Positions 1-8,344 of a DNA stretch of 64,000 nt are shown here, piece after piece (position 1 is the stretch's first letter; the number at the start of each line of letters is the position of its first letter). Origin of the DNA: Schaalia sp. JY-X169 (GTDB lineage: Bacteria > Actinomycetota > Actinomycetes > Actinomycetales > Actinomycetaceae). Both the position numbers and the translations under genes were made by a program. The notes beneath the pieces are model-generated. The model was not told the origin of the DNA and ran no database searches. It saw only the letters and a program-made list of their open reading frames with translations. Location: the NCBI RefSeq assembly GCF_014069575.1, contig NZ_CP059675.1:124001-188000 (forward strand), written 5' to 3'.

Positions 1-156
1 CCGGCCTGCGTGACAACATTCGTGGGCTCAATGGTTGCGACGGCAGTGTCTCCAATGGCTGCGAACATTGCCTTTGCTGTGTTCTTGACGTTTGTGGCGG
101 TGCAGATGTTTTGGAAGGCGCTCCGAAGTGGCGGCGCGGGCGCGGGCCGCCGCTGA
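1..156 (+). CDS. C-terminal end of a TauE/SafE-type membrane exporter (partial)
   Basis: The frame is open from the window edge to TGA at 154-156 and encodes about 51 residues. They form a glycine- and alanine-rich membrane helix pair (FVGSMVATAVSPMAANIAFA, then FLTFVAVQMF) followed by a short basic tail, RSGGAGAGRR. The small-residue-rich penultimate helix and the short basic C-terminus resemble the last helices of TauE/SafE (UPF0721) sulfite/anion exporters. The fragment is too short for a firm call and any multi-helix transporter is possible. Its stop codon lies inside the first unit of the GCTGACGC repeat tract, so the repeat begins within the gene's 3' end. Confidence 0.45.
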   Translation, partial: PACVTTFVGSMVATAVSPMAANIAFAVFLTFVAVQMFWKALRSGGAGAGRR

Positions 157-227
157 CGCGGCTGACGCGGCTGACGCCGCTGACGCGGAACGCCGCTGAC
201 GCGGAACGCCGCTGACGCGGCTGACGC
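152..227. repeat. Short direct-repeat tract, seven copies of GCTGACGC
   Basis: GCTGACGC occurs at 152, 161, 170, 179, 195, 211 and 220. Most copies are 9 bp apart; two are 16 bp apart with an inserted GGAACGCC. The first copy contains the stop codon of the upstream gene. The arrangement looks like replication-slippage expansion of a GC-rich 9-mer. The units are too short and too tightly packed for CRISPR. Confidence 0.8.
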
Positions 228-248
228 CCTGCCTCGGTTGCCGCCCTC

Positions 249-350
249 ACGTAAGGTTGCCGGGATCACGTAAGGTTGCCCGAAAATTCGACGGAAACCG
301 GCAACCATAGGGGACGGCGGCAACGTTAGGTGATCCGGCAACCTTAGGCA
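249..350. repeat. Cluster of TAAGGTTGCC units forming a long imperfect inverted repeat
   Basis: Two forward units (GTAAGGTTGCC at 251 and 270) face three reverse units (GGCAACCATAG near 299, GGCAACGTTAGG near 319, GGCAACCTTAGG near 338). The two outer forward units plus the GGATCAC between them pair with the last two reverse units plus GTGATCC, giving arms of about 32 bp with a few mismatches. The transcript would form a large hairpin. A single GCAACCTTAGG also occurs near 39418 upstream of the sugar ABC operon. The function is unknown; a REP-like intergenic element is the simplest reading. Confidence 0.7.
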
Positions 351-554
351 CGAGGCTGAGAGCGTGCTTGGGTCTTGGCCGGTTAGAAGGCTCGCGCCAG
401 GTGTTAACGCAGAAACACTCCCCGGGGCATCCGATCAAATCGGAGTTCCTAGGGAGTGCTTCGAAGGCCTGAATGGTTCAGACCTCAGTGCTAGAGGTCG
501 ATGACCTAGCGTTGCGATCGATACCTTCGCGCTATGGTCGAAGACCAAGCTCTA
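351..554. other. Intergenic region downstream of the cold-shock gene
   Basis: No convincing coding frame is seen. A small hairpin (GACCTC, 7-nt loop, GAGGTC at 481-499) lies about 55 nt past the stop of the cold-shock gene on the minus strand. It has no U-tract and could be a weak terminator. Confidence 0.4.
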
Positions 555-770
555 CTAGTCGAGGACCTTGATGTTGGTGGCCATGAGACCCTTGTCGCCC
601 TGTTCAATGCTGAACTCGACGCGCTGGTTCTCTTCGAGGTTACGGTGACCGGAACCAACGATGTTGCGGTAGTGCGCAAATACGTCTTCCGAGCCGTCCT
701 CGGGGCTAATGAAGCCGTAGCCCTTCTGGGAGTTAAACCATTTTACGATTCCAGTTGTTACGTCAGCCAT
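555..770 (-). CDS. Cold-shock protein (CspA family)
   Basis: A 71-residue single cold-shock domain that binds single-stranded RNA and DNA and acts as an RNA chaperone. The sequence starts [20 protein letters not shown] and contains RNP1 (KGYGFI) and an RNP2-like motif (DVFAHY), ending KVLD; the length is that of the family. The start is the ATG at 770, although the frame stays open further upstream, because MADV-type N-termini and the 71-residue length fit the family exactly. The upstream 347 bp to the RidA gene leaves room for the long 5' leader typical of csp genes. The gene is divergent from the RidA-family gene. Confidence 0.93.
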   Translation of the reverse strand: MADVTTGIVKWFNSQKGYGFISPEDGSEDVFAHYRNIVGSGHRNLEENQRVEFSIEQGDKGLMATNIKVLD

Positions 771-1117
771 GTGGATTCTCTTTTCTTGTGCTGCCGGTGT
801 GGAACCAAGCCCGTCGGACCTGGTTGCAGTAAAACTTCTTCGTTGCACACCGCGGCGAATCCGCTGGGTACTTCTATTCAAGTTGAAACTACGCATACAA
901 GGGTATCCGAGTTTGACGCCAAGTGTTAGCCGAATGTGGACATGCGCCAAGAGTCACGAATTTCTGGTGCGGGGAGGGTGGTGCGGGGAAGACTAGGAGG
1001 CGAACGAGGACGCGAGCGAGACACCCCAGATACTGTTCCGGGTGGCACGAACCCGTCTAATGTTGTGGGTGACACCCACCCGCCCACCGCGGGCCCGAAT
1101 CCTGAGGGAGTAAACCA
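771..1117. other. Divergent intergenic region between csp and the RidA-family gene, with a 15-bp palindrome
   Basis: No coding frame is supported in this 347-bp gap. It must hold the promoter and leader of the cold-shock gene (minus strand) and the promoter of the RidA gene (plus strand). A perfect 7-1-7 palindrome, GTGGGTG-A-CACCCAC, lies at 1065-1079, about 40 bp upstream of the RidA start codon, and could be an operator or a leader hairpin. One copy of the over-represented 9-mer ACGAGGACG lies at 1004. Confidence 0.5.
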
Positions 1118-1579
1118 ATGGCAATATCGCAACGTTTGGAAGAACTCGGCATCGAGCTACCCCCGGTTGCCGCACCGGTTGCCGCGTACGCCCCGGCCGT
1201 TGTCTTTGGGTCGCTGGTGCGAACCTCAGGCCAGCTGCCCATGAAGGATGGCGACCTGCTTCTAACAGGTAAGTGCGGCACAGTTGCCGTGACGGATGAT
1301 CTTGCCTACGCCGCTGCCAGGCAGTGCGCACTCAATGCTCTAGCCGCAGCTGCCGCCGCAGTTGGGGGAGTGGACCGTCTAGTCCGGGCTGTTAAGGTCG
1401 TTGGTTTTGTGGCTTCGACGGAGGACTACTTCGCTCAGCCGTCAGTCATCAACGGCGCATCCGACCTACTTCAAGGCATCTTTGGTTCCCGCCATGCGCG
1501 TTCCGCTGTTGGTGTTGCAGCCCTACCCCTCAACGCAACGGTCGAGGTCGAGGTCGAGTTCGAGTTCCTGCCTGCCTAG
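1118..1579 (+). CDS. RidA/YjgF-family protein (long, YER057c-like subgroup)
   Basis: A 153-residue member of the RidA/YjgF/UK114 family. Canonical RidA deaminates reactive enamine/imine intermediates, but this longer subgroup is functionally less defined. The N-terminal extension (ISQRLEELGIELPPVAAPVA), the strand VRTSGQLP, the CALNALAA helix and the C-terminal motif HARSAVGVAALPLNATVEVE are the marks of the subgroup in which the N-terminus reads RLxELGIELP. Start ATG 1118 follows GAGGGAG. The gene is convergent with pntB, with an 18-bp gap and no clear terminator between them. The exact substrate cannot be told from sequence. Confidence 0.85.
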   Translation: MAISQRLEELGIELPPVAAPVAAYAPAVVFGSLVRTSGQLPMKDGDLLLTGKCGTVAVTDDLAYAAARQCALNALAAAAAAVGGVDRLVRAVKVVGFVASTEDYFAQPSVINGASDLLQGIFGSRHARSAVGVAALPLNATVEVEVEFEFLPA

Positions 1580-1597
1580 GCCATACTCGCGGCCCGG

Positions 1598-3085
1598 TCA
1601 GACGCCCTGCTTCACCGCCGCCACAATCTTGTCGACAGAGTCCTTAGCATCCCCGAACAGCATGTGCGAGTTCTCCTTGAAGAACAACGGGTTCTGCACC
1701 CCCGCATAACCCGTGGCCATTGAACGTTTGAAGACGACAACATTCTGCGCCTCCCACACCTTCAAGACCGGCATGCCCGCAATCGGCGACCCGGGCTCTT
1801 CAGCCGCAGGGTTGACCGTGTCGTTCGCTCCAATGACGAGGACGGTGTCGACGTCACCAAAGTCGTCATTGACCTCATCCATTTCCATGACAATGTCGTA
1901 GGGAACCTTGGCCTCCGCAAGGAGGACATTCATGTGACCGGGGAGGCGCCCGGCAACCGGGTGAACGCCGAATTCGACCTCGACCCCCATGTCACGCAGT
2001 GCTGACGTGAGTTCTGCGACCGGGTACTGTGCCTGCGCGACCGCCATCCCGTAGCCGGGGGTAATCATCACTTTGCGCGAGCCTGCCAGCATTGCAGCAA
2101 CCTGCTCGGCATTGATCTCTTGGTATTCCCCATCGACCTCGCCCGATGCGGCCGTCGACTCGCCGGTTCCGAATCCGCCCAGGATGACGGAGATGAACGA
2201 CCGGTTCATGGCCCGGCACATGATGAACGACAGGAAGGCACCCGACGCGCCAACCAGGGCACCCGTGATGATCAGGAGGTCGTTGTTGAGCATGAACCCC
2301 GCAGCTGCGGCAGCCCACCCCGAGTATGAGTTCAGCATTGAAACCACGACCGGCATATCCCCGCCACCAATGGCCGCAACCAGGTGAACGCCGAGGGCGA
2401 GGGCGATCACGGTCATTGCGATAAACGGGAACCAGGCCCAGTTGCTGTGACCTGCGGCAATGAACCACACCATGAGCAGCAGGGAGATAACAATGGCGCC
2501 CAGGTTCAACATGTTGCGCGCCGGCAACATTAGGGGCGCTCCCGAGATTTTCCCGGACAGTTTCAGGTAGGCAACGATCGAGCCGGTGAAGGTCACCGCC
2601 CCGATAAAGACACCCAGGAATACCTCGCCCATATGGAACCCACCCAGAAGGATGGCCTCTGGATCCGGAGCCAGGAACGAGTTGAAACCAACCAGCACAG
2701 CCGCCAACCCGACGAAGGAGTGCAGCAGGGCGATCAGTTCAGGCATGCCCGTCATTTCAACCTTGGCAGCGCGCCACAGCCCAATCGTGGCGCCAATCAG
2801 CATGGCAACACCAATGAGAAGAGCGGTGACTAACACACCGCGTCCCGGTTCGCCGGTCAGTGCGGCCAGGATCGTCGCGGCCAGTGCAATGGTCATTCCG
2901 GTGATCCCCAGGTTGTTCCCTTGGCGTGAGGTTTCGTGGGATGACAGGCCACGCAGAGACAAGATGAAGAGGATGGCGGCAACAATGTAGGCCAGCGTGA
3001 CGATGTGGCCGGTCCAGTAGGACGGTTCACTCCACCCCTGGTCAACAACGGCGGGAACTACGAATGTGGGAAGCAGTGCAATCAT
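1598..3085 (-). CDS. pntB: NAD(P) transhydrogenase subunit beta
   Basis: A 495-residue membrane subunit of the proton-translocating transhydrogenase, which transfers hydride between NADH and NADP+ using the proton gradient. About eight or nine membrane segments (residues ~1-300, domain II) are followed by a cytoplasmic NADP(H)-binding domain III from ~315. That domain holds the fingerprint [13 protein letters not shown], the [18 protein letters not shown] motif, and [14 protein letters not shown]. The N-terminus ([20 protein letters not shown]) is slightly longer than the E. coli protein. It lies 8 bp downstream of pntA in the same transcript, as usual for the two-subunit form. Confidence 0.95.
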   Translation of the reverse strand: MIALLPTFVVPAVVDQGWSEPSYWTGHIVTLAYIVAAILFILSLRGLSSHETSRQGNNLGITGMTIALAATILAALTGEPGRGVLVTALLIGVAMLIGATIGLWRAAKVEMTGMPELIALLHSFVGLAAVLVGFNSFLAPDPEAILLGGFHMGEVFLGVFIGAVTFTGSIVAYLKLSGKISGAPLMLPARNMLNLGAIVISLLLMVWFIAAGHSNWAWFPFIAMTVIALALGVHLVAAIGGGDMPVVVSMLNSYSGWAAAAAGFMLNNDLLIITGALVGASGAFLSFIMCRAMNRSFISVILGGFGTGESTAASGEVDGEYQEINAEQVAAMLAGSRKVMITPGYGMAVAQAQYPVAELTSALRDMGVEVEFGVHPVAGRLPGHMNVLLAEAKVPYDIVMEMDEVNDDFGDVDTVLVIGANDTVNPAAEEPGSPIAGMPVLKVWEAQNVVVFKRSMATGYAGVQNPLFFKENSHMLFGDAKDSVDKIVAAVKQGV

Positions 3086-3093
3086 TGTTTCGC

Positions 3094-4638
3094 TCAGCCC
3101 TTCTGGAACATGGTCAGCATGCGGCCGGTGACGCGGAACCCACCAAAGATGTTGATGGACGCAACGACGATCGCGAGGAAGCTAATGATCGTCACAGCCA
3201 GGTTTGAAGAACCTACCTGGCTGATTGCCCCGACCAAGATGATGCCGGAGATGGCATTCGTTACTGACATCAGCGGCGTGTGCAGCGAGTGCGCAACACC
3301 CGTGATGACGTAGAAACCAACGACAATCGCCAGAACGAACACCATGTAGTGTCCCAACGCCATTGTGGGGGTGACGAGGACGAGGGCGGCTGCCACAACC
3401 ACGGCAAGGCCGATCCAAGCGAACCGCTTCTGCTTCGCTGCCGCTGCCTCTCGCGCGGCATCCGCTGCGGCTTTGGCGTGGTCAACCGGGTCCTCAGTTG
3501 CCGCCGCGGGGGCGGCAGAGACTTGAATGGGTGGGGGAGGCCAGAGGATCTGCCCATCATCCGTCAGGGTGATGGTCCGAACGATCTCATCGTTGAGGTC
3601 GATGACCAACTGCCCGTCTTTCTCAGGTGTCATGAGCTTGAGTAGGTTGACGACGTTCTGCGCGTACAGCTGCGAGGACTGCGCCGGAAGTCGTCCCGCC
3701 AGATCTGTCCATCCGATGATGGTGACACCGTTGTCGGTAACTACTTTCTGCCCGGCAACGGTCTGCGTGGTGTTCCCGCCGTTCGCGGCCGCCATATCGA
3801 CGATGACACTTCCGGGCTTCATGGCCGCGATTGCTTCGTCATCCAGGAGGATGGGGGAGGTGCGGCCGGGAATGTTCGCTGTCGTGATGACAATGTCGCA
3901 GGTGGCGGACTGCTTAGCGTAAACCTCGTTAGCGAGTTTTGCCTGCTCCGCGGTCATTGCTTTCGCGTAACCGTCCTCGGACTTCTCTTGGACTGCGAGC
4001 AGGGGGACGAACCGCGCACCCATCGAGTTGACCTGCTCTGCCACTTCCGGGCGCACATCTGAAGCGAAGACTTCTGCACCCATCGAGTTTGCGGTGCCAA
4101 TTGCCGCTAGTCCGGCAACACCTGCGCCAATGACGTAAACGTGGGCGGGCGGCATCTTCCCGGCGGCCGTGACCTGACCCGTGAAGAGCCTGCCAAACTC
4201 ATTCGCCGCTTCGATGATGGCGCGGTATCCGGCAACGTTGGCCTGCGAGGACAGCACATCCATTGCTTGCGCGCGAGAAATGCGGGGCACGACATCCATG
4301 GCCAACGCCGTGATGTTCAGCCCGGCGAACGTTTCCATGAGCGCTTCATTCCGGGCTGGTGCCAGGCGGGAGACAAGCACGGAGTCTTTGTGCATCTTTT
4401 CGAGGTCGTACGGTTCCGGTGCGTCAAGAGTGAGCACAATGTCAGCGTGGTAGACGGCATCCCGGTCGACGATTTGCGCGCCCGCGTCCTCGTACTGGTA
4501 GTCCGGGTAGGAAGCAAGTGCGCCAGCTCCTGCTTGAACGAGGACGGAGTACCCCAGCTTGATTAGTTTTGTGACCGTATCTGGGGTGGCAGCGACCAGA
4601 GGTTGATCTGGTTTCTCAGCTGGTACTCCAATTCGCAT
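3094..4638 (-). CDS. pntA: NAD(P) transhydrogenase subunit alpha
   Basis: A 514-residue alpha subunit carrying the NAD(H)-binding domain I and the membrane helices of domain II. It starts [12 protein letters not shown] and has the Rossmann motif [20 protein letters not shown] near residue 170. After an Ala/Lys-rich linker ([16 protein letters not shown]) come four C-terminal membrane helices. Both alpha parts are in one chain, unlike the split PntAA/PntAB found in many other actinobacteria and proteobacteria. Start ATG 4638 is preceded by AAGGGAG at good spacing; an upstream in-frame extension to 4722 has no such site and does not match the family. First gene of the pntAB operon, divergent from the thiamine transporter. 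Confidence 0.94.
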   Translation of the reverse strand: MRIGVPAEKPDQPLVAATPDTVTKLIKLGYSVLVQAGAGALASYPDYQYEDAGAQIVDRDAVYHADIVLTLDAPEPYDLEKMHKDSVLVSRLAPARNEALMETFAGLNITALAMDVVPRISRAQAMDVLSSQANVAGYRAIIEAANEFGRLFTGQVTAAGKMPPAHVYVIGAGVAGLAAIGTANSMGAEVFASDVRPEVAEQVNSMGARFVPLLAVQEKSEDGYAKAMTAEQAKLANEVYAKQSATCDIVITTANIPGRTSPILLDDEAIAAMKPGSVIVDMAAANGGNTTQTVAGQKVVTDNGVTIIGWTDLAGRLPAQSSQLYAQNVVNLLKLMTPEKDGQLVIDLNDEIVRTITLTDDGQILWPPPPIQVSAAPAAATEDPVDHAKAAADAAREAAAAKQKRFAWIGLAVVVAAALVLVTPTMALGHYMVFVLAIVVGFYVITGVAHSLHTPLMSVTNAISGIILVGAISQVGSSNLAVTIISFLAIVVASINIFGGFRVTGRMLTMFQKG

Positions 4639-4798
4639 GAATGCTCCCTTGAATTTGATGCAATGCTCGCCCCTACCACTATAAACAAGCGCGGCGACTT
4701 CCGAGCCCTTCCACACGAGCACACGACGGGGGGTATGTCACCGTCAAGCGGGTTGGACGGACTTTCGTCCTCGGTGGCAAAGGGTCTAAGGTGGAAGA

Positions 4799-4888
4799 AG
4801 CCACGGGGCCCCTGAAGCGGGGTGAGAGGGGAACAGCAGTTCCCGACCGTCGAACCTGATCCGGTTAGTACCGGCGTAGGAAGTGCGA
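4799..4888 (+). promoter_or_regulatory. TPP riboswitch (THI element)
   Basis: The conserved core is present in order: a GGGG..CCCC P2 stem, the GGTGAGAGG bulge, AACCTGATCCGGTTAG, then CCGGCGTAGGAA. The 5' CCAC and 3' GTG can close P1. It sits about 45 nt upstream of the ykoE start, so thiamine pyrophosphate should repress the downstream transporter. The SD of ykoE (GGGAGG at 4921) lies about 30 nt past the aptamer, so control could be on translation or on early transcription termination. Confidence 0.93.
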
Positions 4889-4933
4889 CCTCGCGGCTAC
4901 GACTGGGTTTTGTCTAGTGCGGGAGGTTCTCTG

Positions 4934-5545
4934 GTGAATGCGGGCTCTGAGTTTGGGTTGCATGCCAACAGGTGGCGCGTTGTCGACATTGTTACGGCAG
5001 CGGTGCTAGGCGCCGTGATGGGTGTGATTTTCCTTCTGTGGAATCAGGTGGGTTACGCCGGGTTCACGGCTTTGGATGCGCTCACCCCCGGTGTTGGCGG
5101 GATTGTCTCCGGCGTGTGGCTCATGGGTGGTCCGCTCGGCGCCCTGGTGATCCGCAAACCGGGTGCCGCCATTTTTGTGGAGACCCTGGCTGCGGTGGTG
5201 TCCATGGCGCTGGGTTCGCAGTGGGGCGCAGAGGCCCTCATCGCTGGGCTCATCCAGGGCGCCGGAGCCGAGCTGGCCTTCGCCCTGTTCCGCTACCGCC
5301 GCTTCGGCCCGGGTGTCGCCGCGCTGTCGGGATCCTTTGCCGCAGTTGGCGCGATGCTTCTCGAGGGCGTGACCTCCGGCAACTTCGCCAAGTCCTTCCT
5401 CTTCAACCTCATCTACTGGTCAGCCACCATCACGTCCGGCATCATCATTGCTGGCCTGGGGTCCTACTTCCTGGTGCGCGCCCTCGCCAAGACGGGTGCG
5501 CTTAACAGGTTCGCGTCGGGACGCGACCTTCAAAAGCGGGTCTAG
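4934..5545 (+). CDS. ykoE: ECF transporter substrate-binding (S) component, YkoE family
   Basis: A 203-residue integral membrane protein with five or six helices. It resembles YkoE, the S component of the thiamine/hydroxymethylpyrimidine ECF transporter. Features include VVDIVTAAVLGAVMGVIFLL near the N-terminus and the gly-rich GALVIRKPGAAIFVETLAAV and GAGAELAFALFRYR segments. The TPP riboswitch just upstream supports a thiamine-related substrate. The frame opens at GTG 4883 inside the riboswitch, but GTG 4934, 7 nt after GGGAGG, is the better start. The stop is 2 bp before the next gene, indicating one transcript. Confidence 0.9.
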   Translation: MNAGSEFGLHANRWRVVDIVTAAVLGAVMGVIFLLWNQVGYAGFTALDALTPGVGGIVSGVWLMGGPLGALVIRKPGAAIFVETLAAVVSMALGSQWGAEALIAGLIQGAGAELAFALFRYRRFGPGVAALSGSFAAVGAMLLEGVTSGNFAKSFLFNLIYWSATITSGIIIAGLGSYFLVRALAKTGALNRFASGRDLQKRV

Positions 5546-5547
5546 AG

Positions 5548-7857
5548 ATGACTTCCCCACTCCCACAGAATCCGGTCGCGGACCTCGTCGCACCCCCAGT
5601 TCGTCTGCAGGGGTGGGGTTGGCGTCACCCGGGGCGTGAGGCGTGGGCGGTGCGGGACGTGACGCTGGAAATCGCGCCGCAAGAATGTGTCCTCATTGTT
5701 GGCAACTCGGGGGCGGGTAAGTCCACTTTGCTCCACGGGATCGCCGGGGTTTTGGGGGAGGACGAGGGCGAAAGCGCAGGCACCCTCACCATCGCGGGCA
5801 TGCCTGCATCTTCCCCGATGGTGCGCGGGCATGTCGGCCTCGTTCAACAGGACCCGGAAACACAGAGGGTGATGGGACGGCTGGGGGACGAGGTCGCGTT
5901 TGGCCTTGAGAACATTGGTCTCCCGGCAGAGCAGATCTGGCCGCGGGTCAAGGATGCGTTGGCCGTGGTCGGCCTCGGCTATCCTCTGGACCACCCGACC
6001 TCGCACCTTTCAGGTGGTGAGAAGCAGCGTCTGGCCCTGGCATGCGCCCTCGCCATGCGGCCGCGGGTCATGCTGCTGGATGAGCCCACCGCAAACCTGG
6101 ACACCCACGGCGCGGAAGAGGTGCGCCGGGCAACTGAGGATCTGGCGAACCAGTCGGGCGCGACCCTGATCATTGTTGAACATAACCTGGCCCCGTGGAT
6201 TGACCGCGCGGACCGCCTGATTGTGCTCACTGAGGGTGGGGTGGTGGCCGACGGCCCACCACGACGGGTGATTGCCGATCATGGCGCTACGTTGCGTGAG
6301 GCGGGGGTATGGATTCCGGGGGATGACCCCCTCCAGTTCCTCCCGCCGCGCAGCGGACCCGGTCGGTCGCAGGACCTCGGCGCGGCGCTGACAACCACGG
6401 ATCTTGCGGTTGGTTACAAAGATGGCTCGGCGGTCCTCACTGGCCTCGACCTAACTTTTGAACGAGGACGCTCAACCTGCGTTGTCGGTCCCAATGGGGC
6501 GGGGAAAACGACTACGGCCCTGACGCTTGCGGGTCTCCTGCAGCCACGGTCGGGTGCCGTTCACGCGGGGCCGCAGGTGTGCAACGCGGCCAATGTCAAC
6601 ACTTCTGTGCATAGCGATAAGCCGACCGACTGGTCGCCGGTGGAGCTGCTCGGCCGCATTTCGATGGTGTTTCAGGAACCCCAATACCAGTTCCTCACCT
6701 CCACCGTTGAGGACGAACTGGCGCTCGGTCCGAAGCTGTCCGGACTGGGCGGTGACCAGATCGCCGCGCGCGTCGACAAGTACTTGGACCTGCTGCACCT
6801 GCGTCACTTACGGGCGGCTCACCCACTGTCGCTGTCCGGTGGGGAGCGGCGCCGCCTCGGCGTTGGAACCGCACTGATCGCGGCGCCCGAGGTTGTGGTG
6901 CTTGACGAGCCGACCTTCGGGCAAGATTTCAACACCTGGGTGGACCTGGTTTCCCTCCTTGTTGAGGCGCGAGGACGCGGGACCACGCTGATCATCATCA
7001 CGCACGACAAGAACTTGGTGCGGGCCCTTGGTGAGGGTGTCATCGAGATCGAGGACGCCGCTGGCGCAACGCCCATTGCTCAGGCGCCAACCCGGGTCGT
7101 AAGCCAACCCCGAACACCCCTGTCTCGCGTCAATCCCGCGGCGCAACTACTCGGCCTGCTCCTCATGACCATCCCCCTCATGCTCAGTATCGACCCGGTC
7201 TCAGCTGGCATTGCCCTGCTGCTTGAGATGATGCTGCTGCCGCTGGCGCGATTGCGCCCTCGAACACTTCTTATTCGACTCTCCCCACTGCTAGTAGCGG
7301 CGCCGCTAGCCGCGGTTTCCATGCTGCTCTACGCGGCACCCGGCGGGGAGATCTACGCGGCTTGGGGACCCGTGGTGATCAGCCAAAACTCGGTGACCCT
7401 GGCGCTATCGATGTCTTTGCGTGTGCTCGCCGTTGGCCTCCCCGCGGTTGTTATCCTGCCCAGTTTGGGCTCCACCGAGGTCGCGGATTCCCTCACCCAG
7501 GTGGTTCACCTGCCGTCCCGATTCGTTCTCTCTTCGCTTGCGGCAGTGCGCATGGTGGGTCTGATGCTCAGCGACTGGGCAGCGTTGAAGAGGGCGCGCC
7601 GATCCAGGGGAATGGACGGTGCACACTTCGCGAAGGCCGCCTTCTCACTGACCACCTTTGCTTTGCGCCGGGCTGACTCCCTGTCTGTGTCGATGGAGGC
7701 CCGGGGATTTGGGTCTGACATCCCGCGCTCAAACGCCAGGGTGTCACGGCTGTCTAGGGTCGACGCGGTTATGGTTGCGGTCTGCGCCCTCGTTCCAGCC
7801 ATCGCCCTCGGCGTCGCGGCAGCGGTGGGGACGTTCTCCCTCTTCGGGATCGGATGA
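5548..7857 (+). CDS. Fused ECF transporter: two ABC ATPase domains plus T component (YkoD-YkoC)
   Basis: A 769-residue fusion. ATPase 1 has Walker A GNSGAGKST at residues 52-60, signature LSGGEKQRLALA and Walker B MLLDEPT. ATPase 2 has GPNGAGKTT at 314-322, LSLSGGERRRLG and VVLDEPTFGQD. From about residue 527 the chain becomes the EcfT/CbiQ membrane domain (MLLPLARLRPRTLLIRLSPL), including an ALKRARRSRGM-type coupling helix and MEARGFGSD. With YkoE it forms a full energy-coupling-factor transporter powered by ATP, presumably for thiamine or its pyrimidine moiety under TPP control. In Bacillus, ykoD and ykoC are separate genes; the fusion is common in actinobacteria. Confidence 0.93.
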   Translation: MTSPLPQNPVADLVAPPVRLQGWGWRHPGREAWAVRDVTLEIAPQECVLIVGNSGAGKSTLLHGIAGVLGEDEGESAGTLTIAGMPASSPMVRGHVGLVQQDPETQRVMGRLGDEVAFGLENIGLPAEQIWPRVKDALAVVGLGYPLDHPTSHLSGGEKQRLALACALAMRPRVMLLDEPTANLDTHGAEEVRRATEDLANQSGATLIIVEHNLAPWIDRADRLIVLTEGGVVADGPPRRVIADHGATLREAGVWIPGDDPLQFLPPRSGPGRSQDLGAALTTTDLAVGYKDGSAVLTGLDLTFERGRSTCVVGPNGAGKTTTALTLAGLLQPRSGAVHAGPQVCNAANVNTSVHSDKPTDWSPVELLGRISMVFQEPQYQFLTSTVEDELALGPKLSGLGGDQIAARVDKYLDLLHLRHLRAAHPLSLSGGERRRLGVGTALIAAPEVVVLDEPTFGQDFNTWVDLVSLLVEARGRGTTLIIITHDKNLVRALGEGVIEIEDAAGATPIAQAPTRVVSQPRTPLSRVNPAAQLLGLLLMTIPLMLSIDPVSAGIALLLEMMLLPLARLRPRTLLIRLSPLLVAAPLAAVSMLLYAAPGGEIYAAWGPVVISQNSVTLALSMSLRVLAVGLPAVVILPSLGSTEVADSLTQVVHLPSRFVLSSLAAVRMVGLMLSDWAALKRARRSRGMDGAHFAKAAFSLTTFALRRADSLSVSMEARGFGSDIPRSNARVSRLSRVDAVMVAVCALVPAIALGVAAAVGTFSLFGIG

Positions 7858-7861
7858 GGCC

Positions 7862-8335
7862 ATGGCAGATCAGCCCGCGCGAATCGTCATTGACGGACCT
7901 TCCGGAAGTGGCAAGACAACCCTTGCGAACAAGCTTGGCTCACTTCTGAATGTCCGAGTTCTCAGCGTCGAGGACTGGGTCCCCGGGTGGGACGGCCTCG
8001 CCGAAGGAACGGCTGTGGCTGAGGAACTGCTGCGAGGTGTGCGTGACAGTTACACGAGGTGGGACTGGGTTCGCGAAAGGTATGCCGAGGAAGTGGTGCT
8101 GGACCCGGCTGAGCCGTGGATCATCGAGGGGTGCGGCGCGCTCACCCCGACGACGGCTGCGAACGCAACCCTGAGCATTTGGGTCGAGGCCGACCCGCAG
8201 GAGGCTCGCGCTCGTGGACTGGCGCGAGATGGGGAACTCTACGCCCCGTTTTGGGAGCAGTGGAACCGCTCCGAACGTGAGCATTGGGCGCATAACAGCC
8301 CGCGAACTCTAGCCGATTTGGTCATCAAAACCTAA
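7862..8335 (+). CDS. Small P-loop NTPase/kinase of unknown substrate
   Basis: A 157-residue protein with Walker A GPSGSGKTT at residues ~12-20 in the opening IVIDGPSGSGKTTLANKLG. It also has an acidic motif (SVEDWVPGWDGL), a W-E-W-type segment and an LID-like arginine-rich stretch (DPQEARARGLARDGELY). The fold resembles nucleoside- or uridine-kinase-like enzymes. Start ATG 7862 lies 4 bp after the transporter stop, so it is translated in the TPP-riboswitch transcript. This position suggests, but does not show, a role in phosphorylating an imported pyrimidine or thiamine. Related proteins in actinobacteria are usually annotated only as ATP-binding proteins. Confidence 0.75.
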   Translation: MADQPARIVIDGPSGSGKTTLANKLGSLLNVRVLSVEDWVPGWDGLAEGTAVAEELLRGVRDSYTRWDWVRERYAEEVVLDPAEPWIIEGCGALTPTTAANATLSIWVEADPQEARARGLARDGELYAPFWEQWNRSEREHWAHNSPRTLADLVIKT

Positions 8336-8344
8336 GCTGTGGAC

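Noticed and set aside
152-227. Possible CRISPR array
   Set aside because: The repeats are 8-9 bp with at most 8-bp spacers; no cas genes.
534-929. 131-codon open frame opposite the cold-shock gene
   Set aside because: Antisense shadow of a clear CspA gene; no family features.
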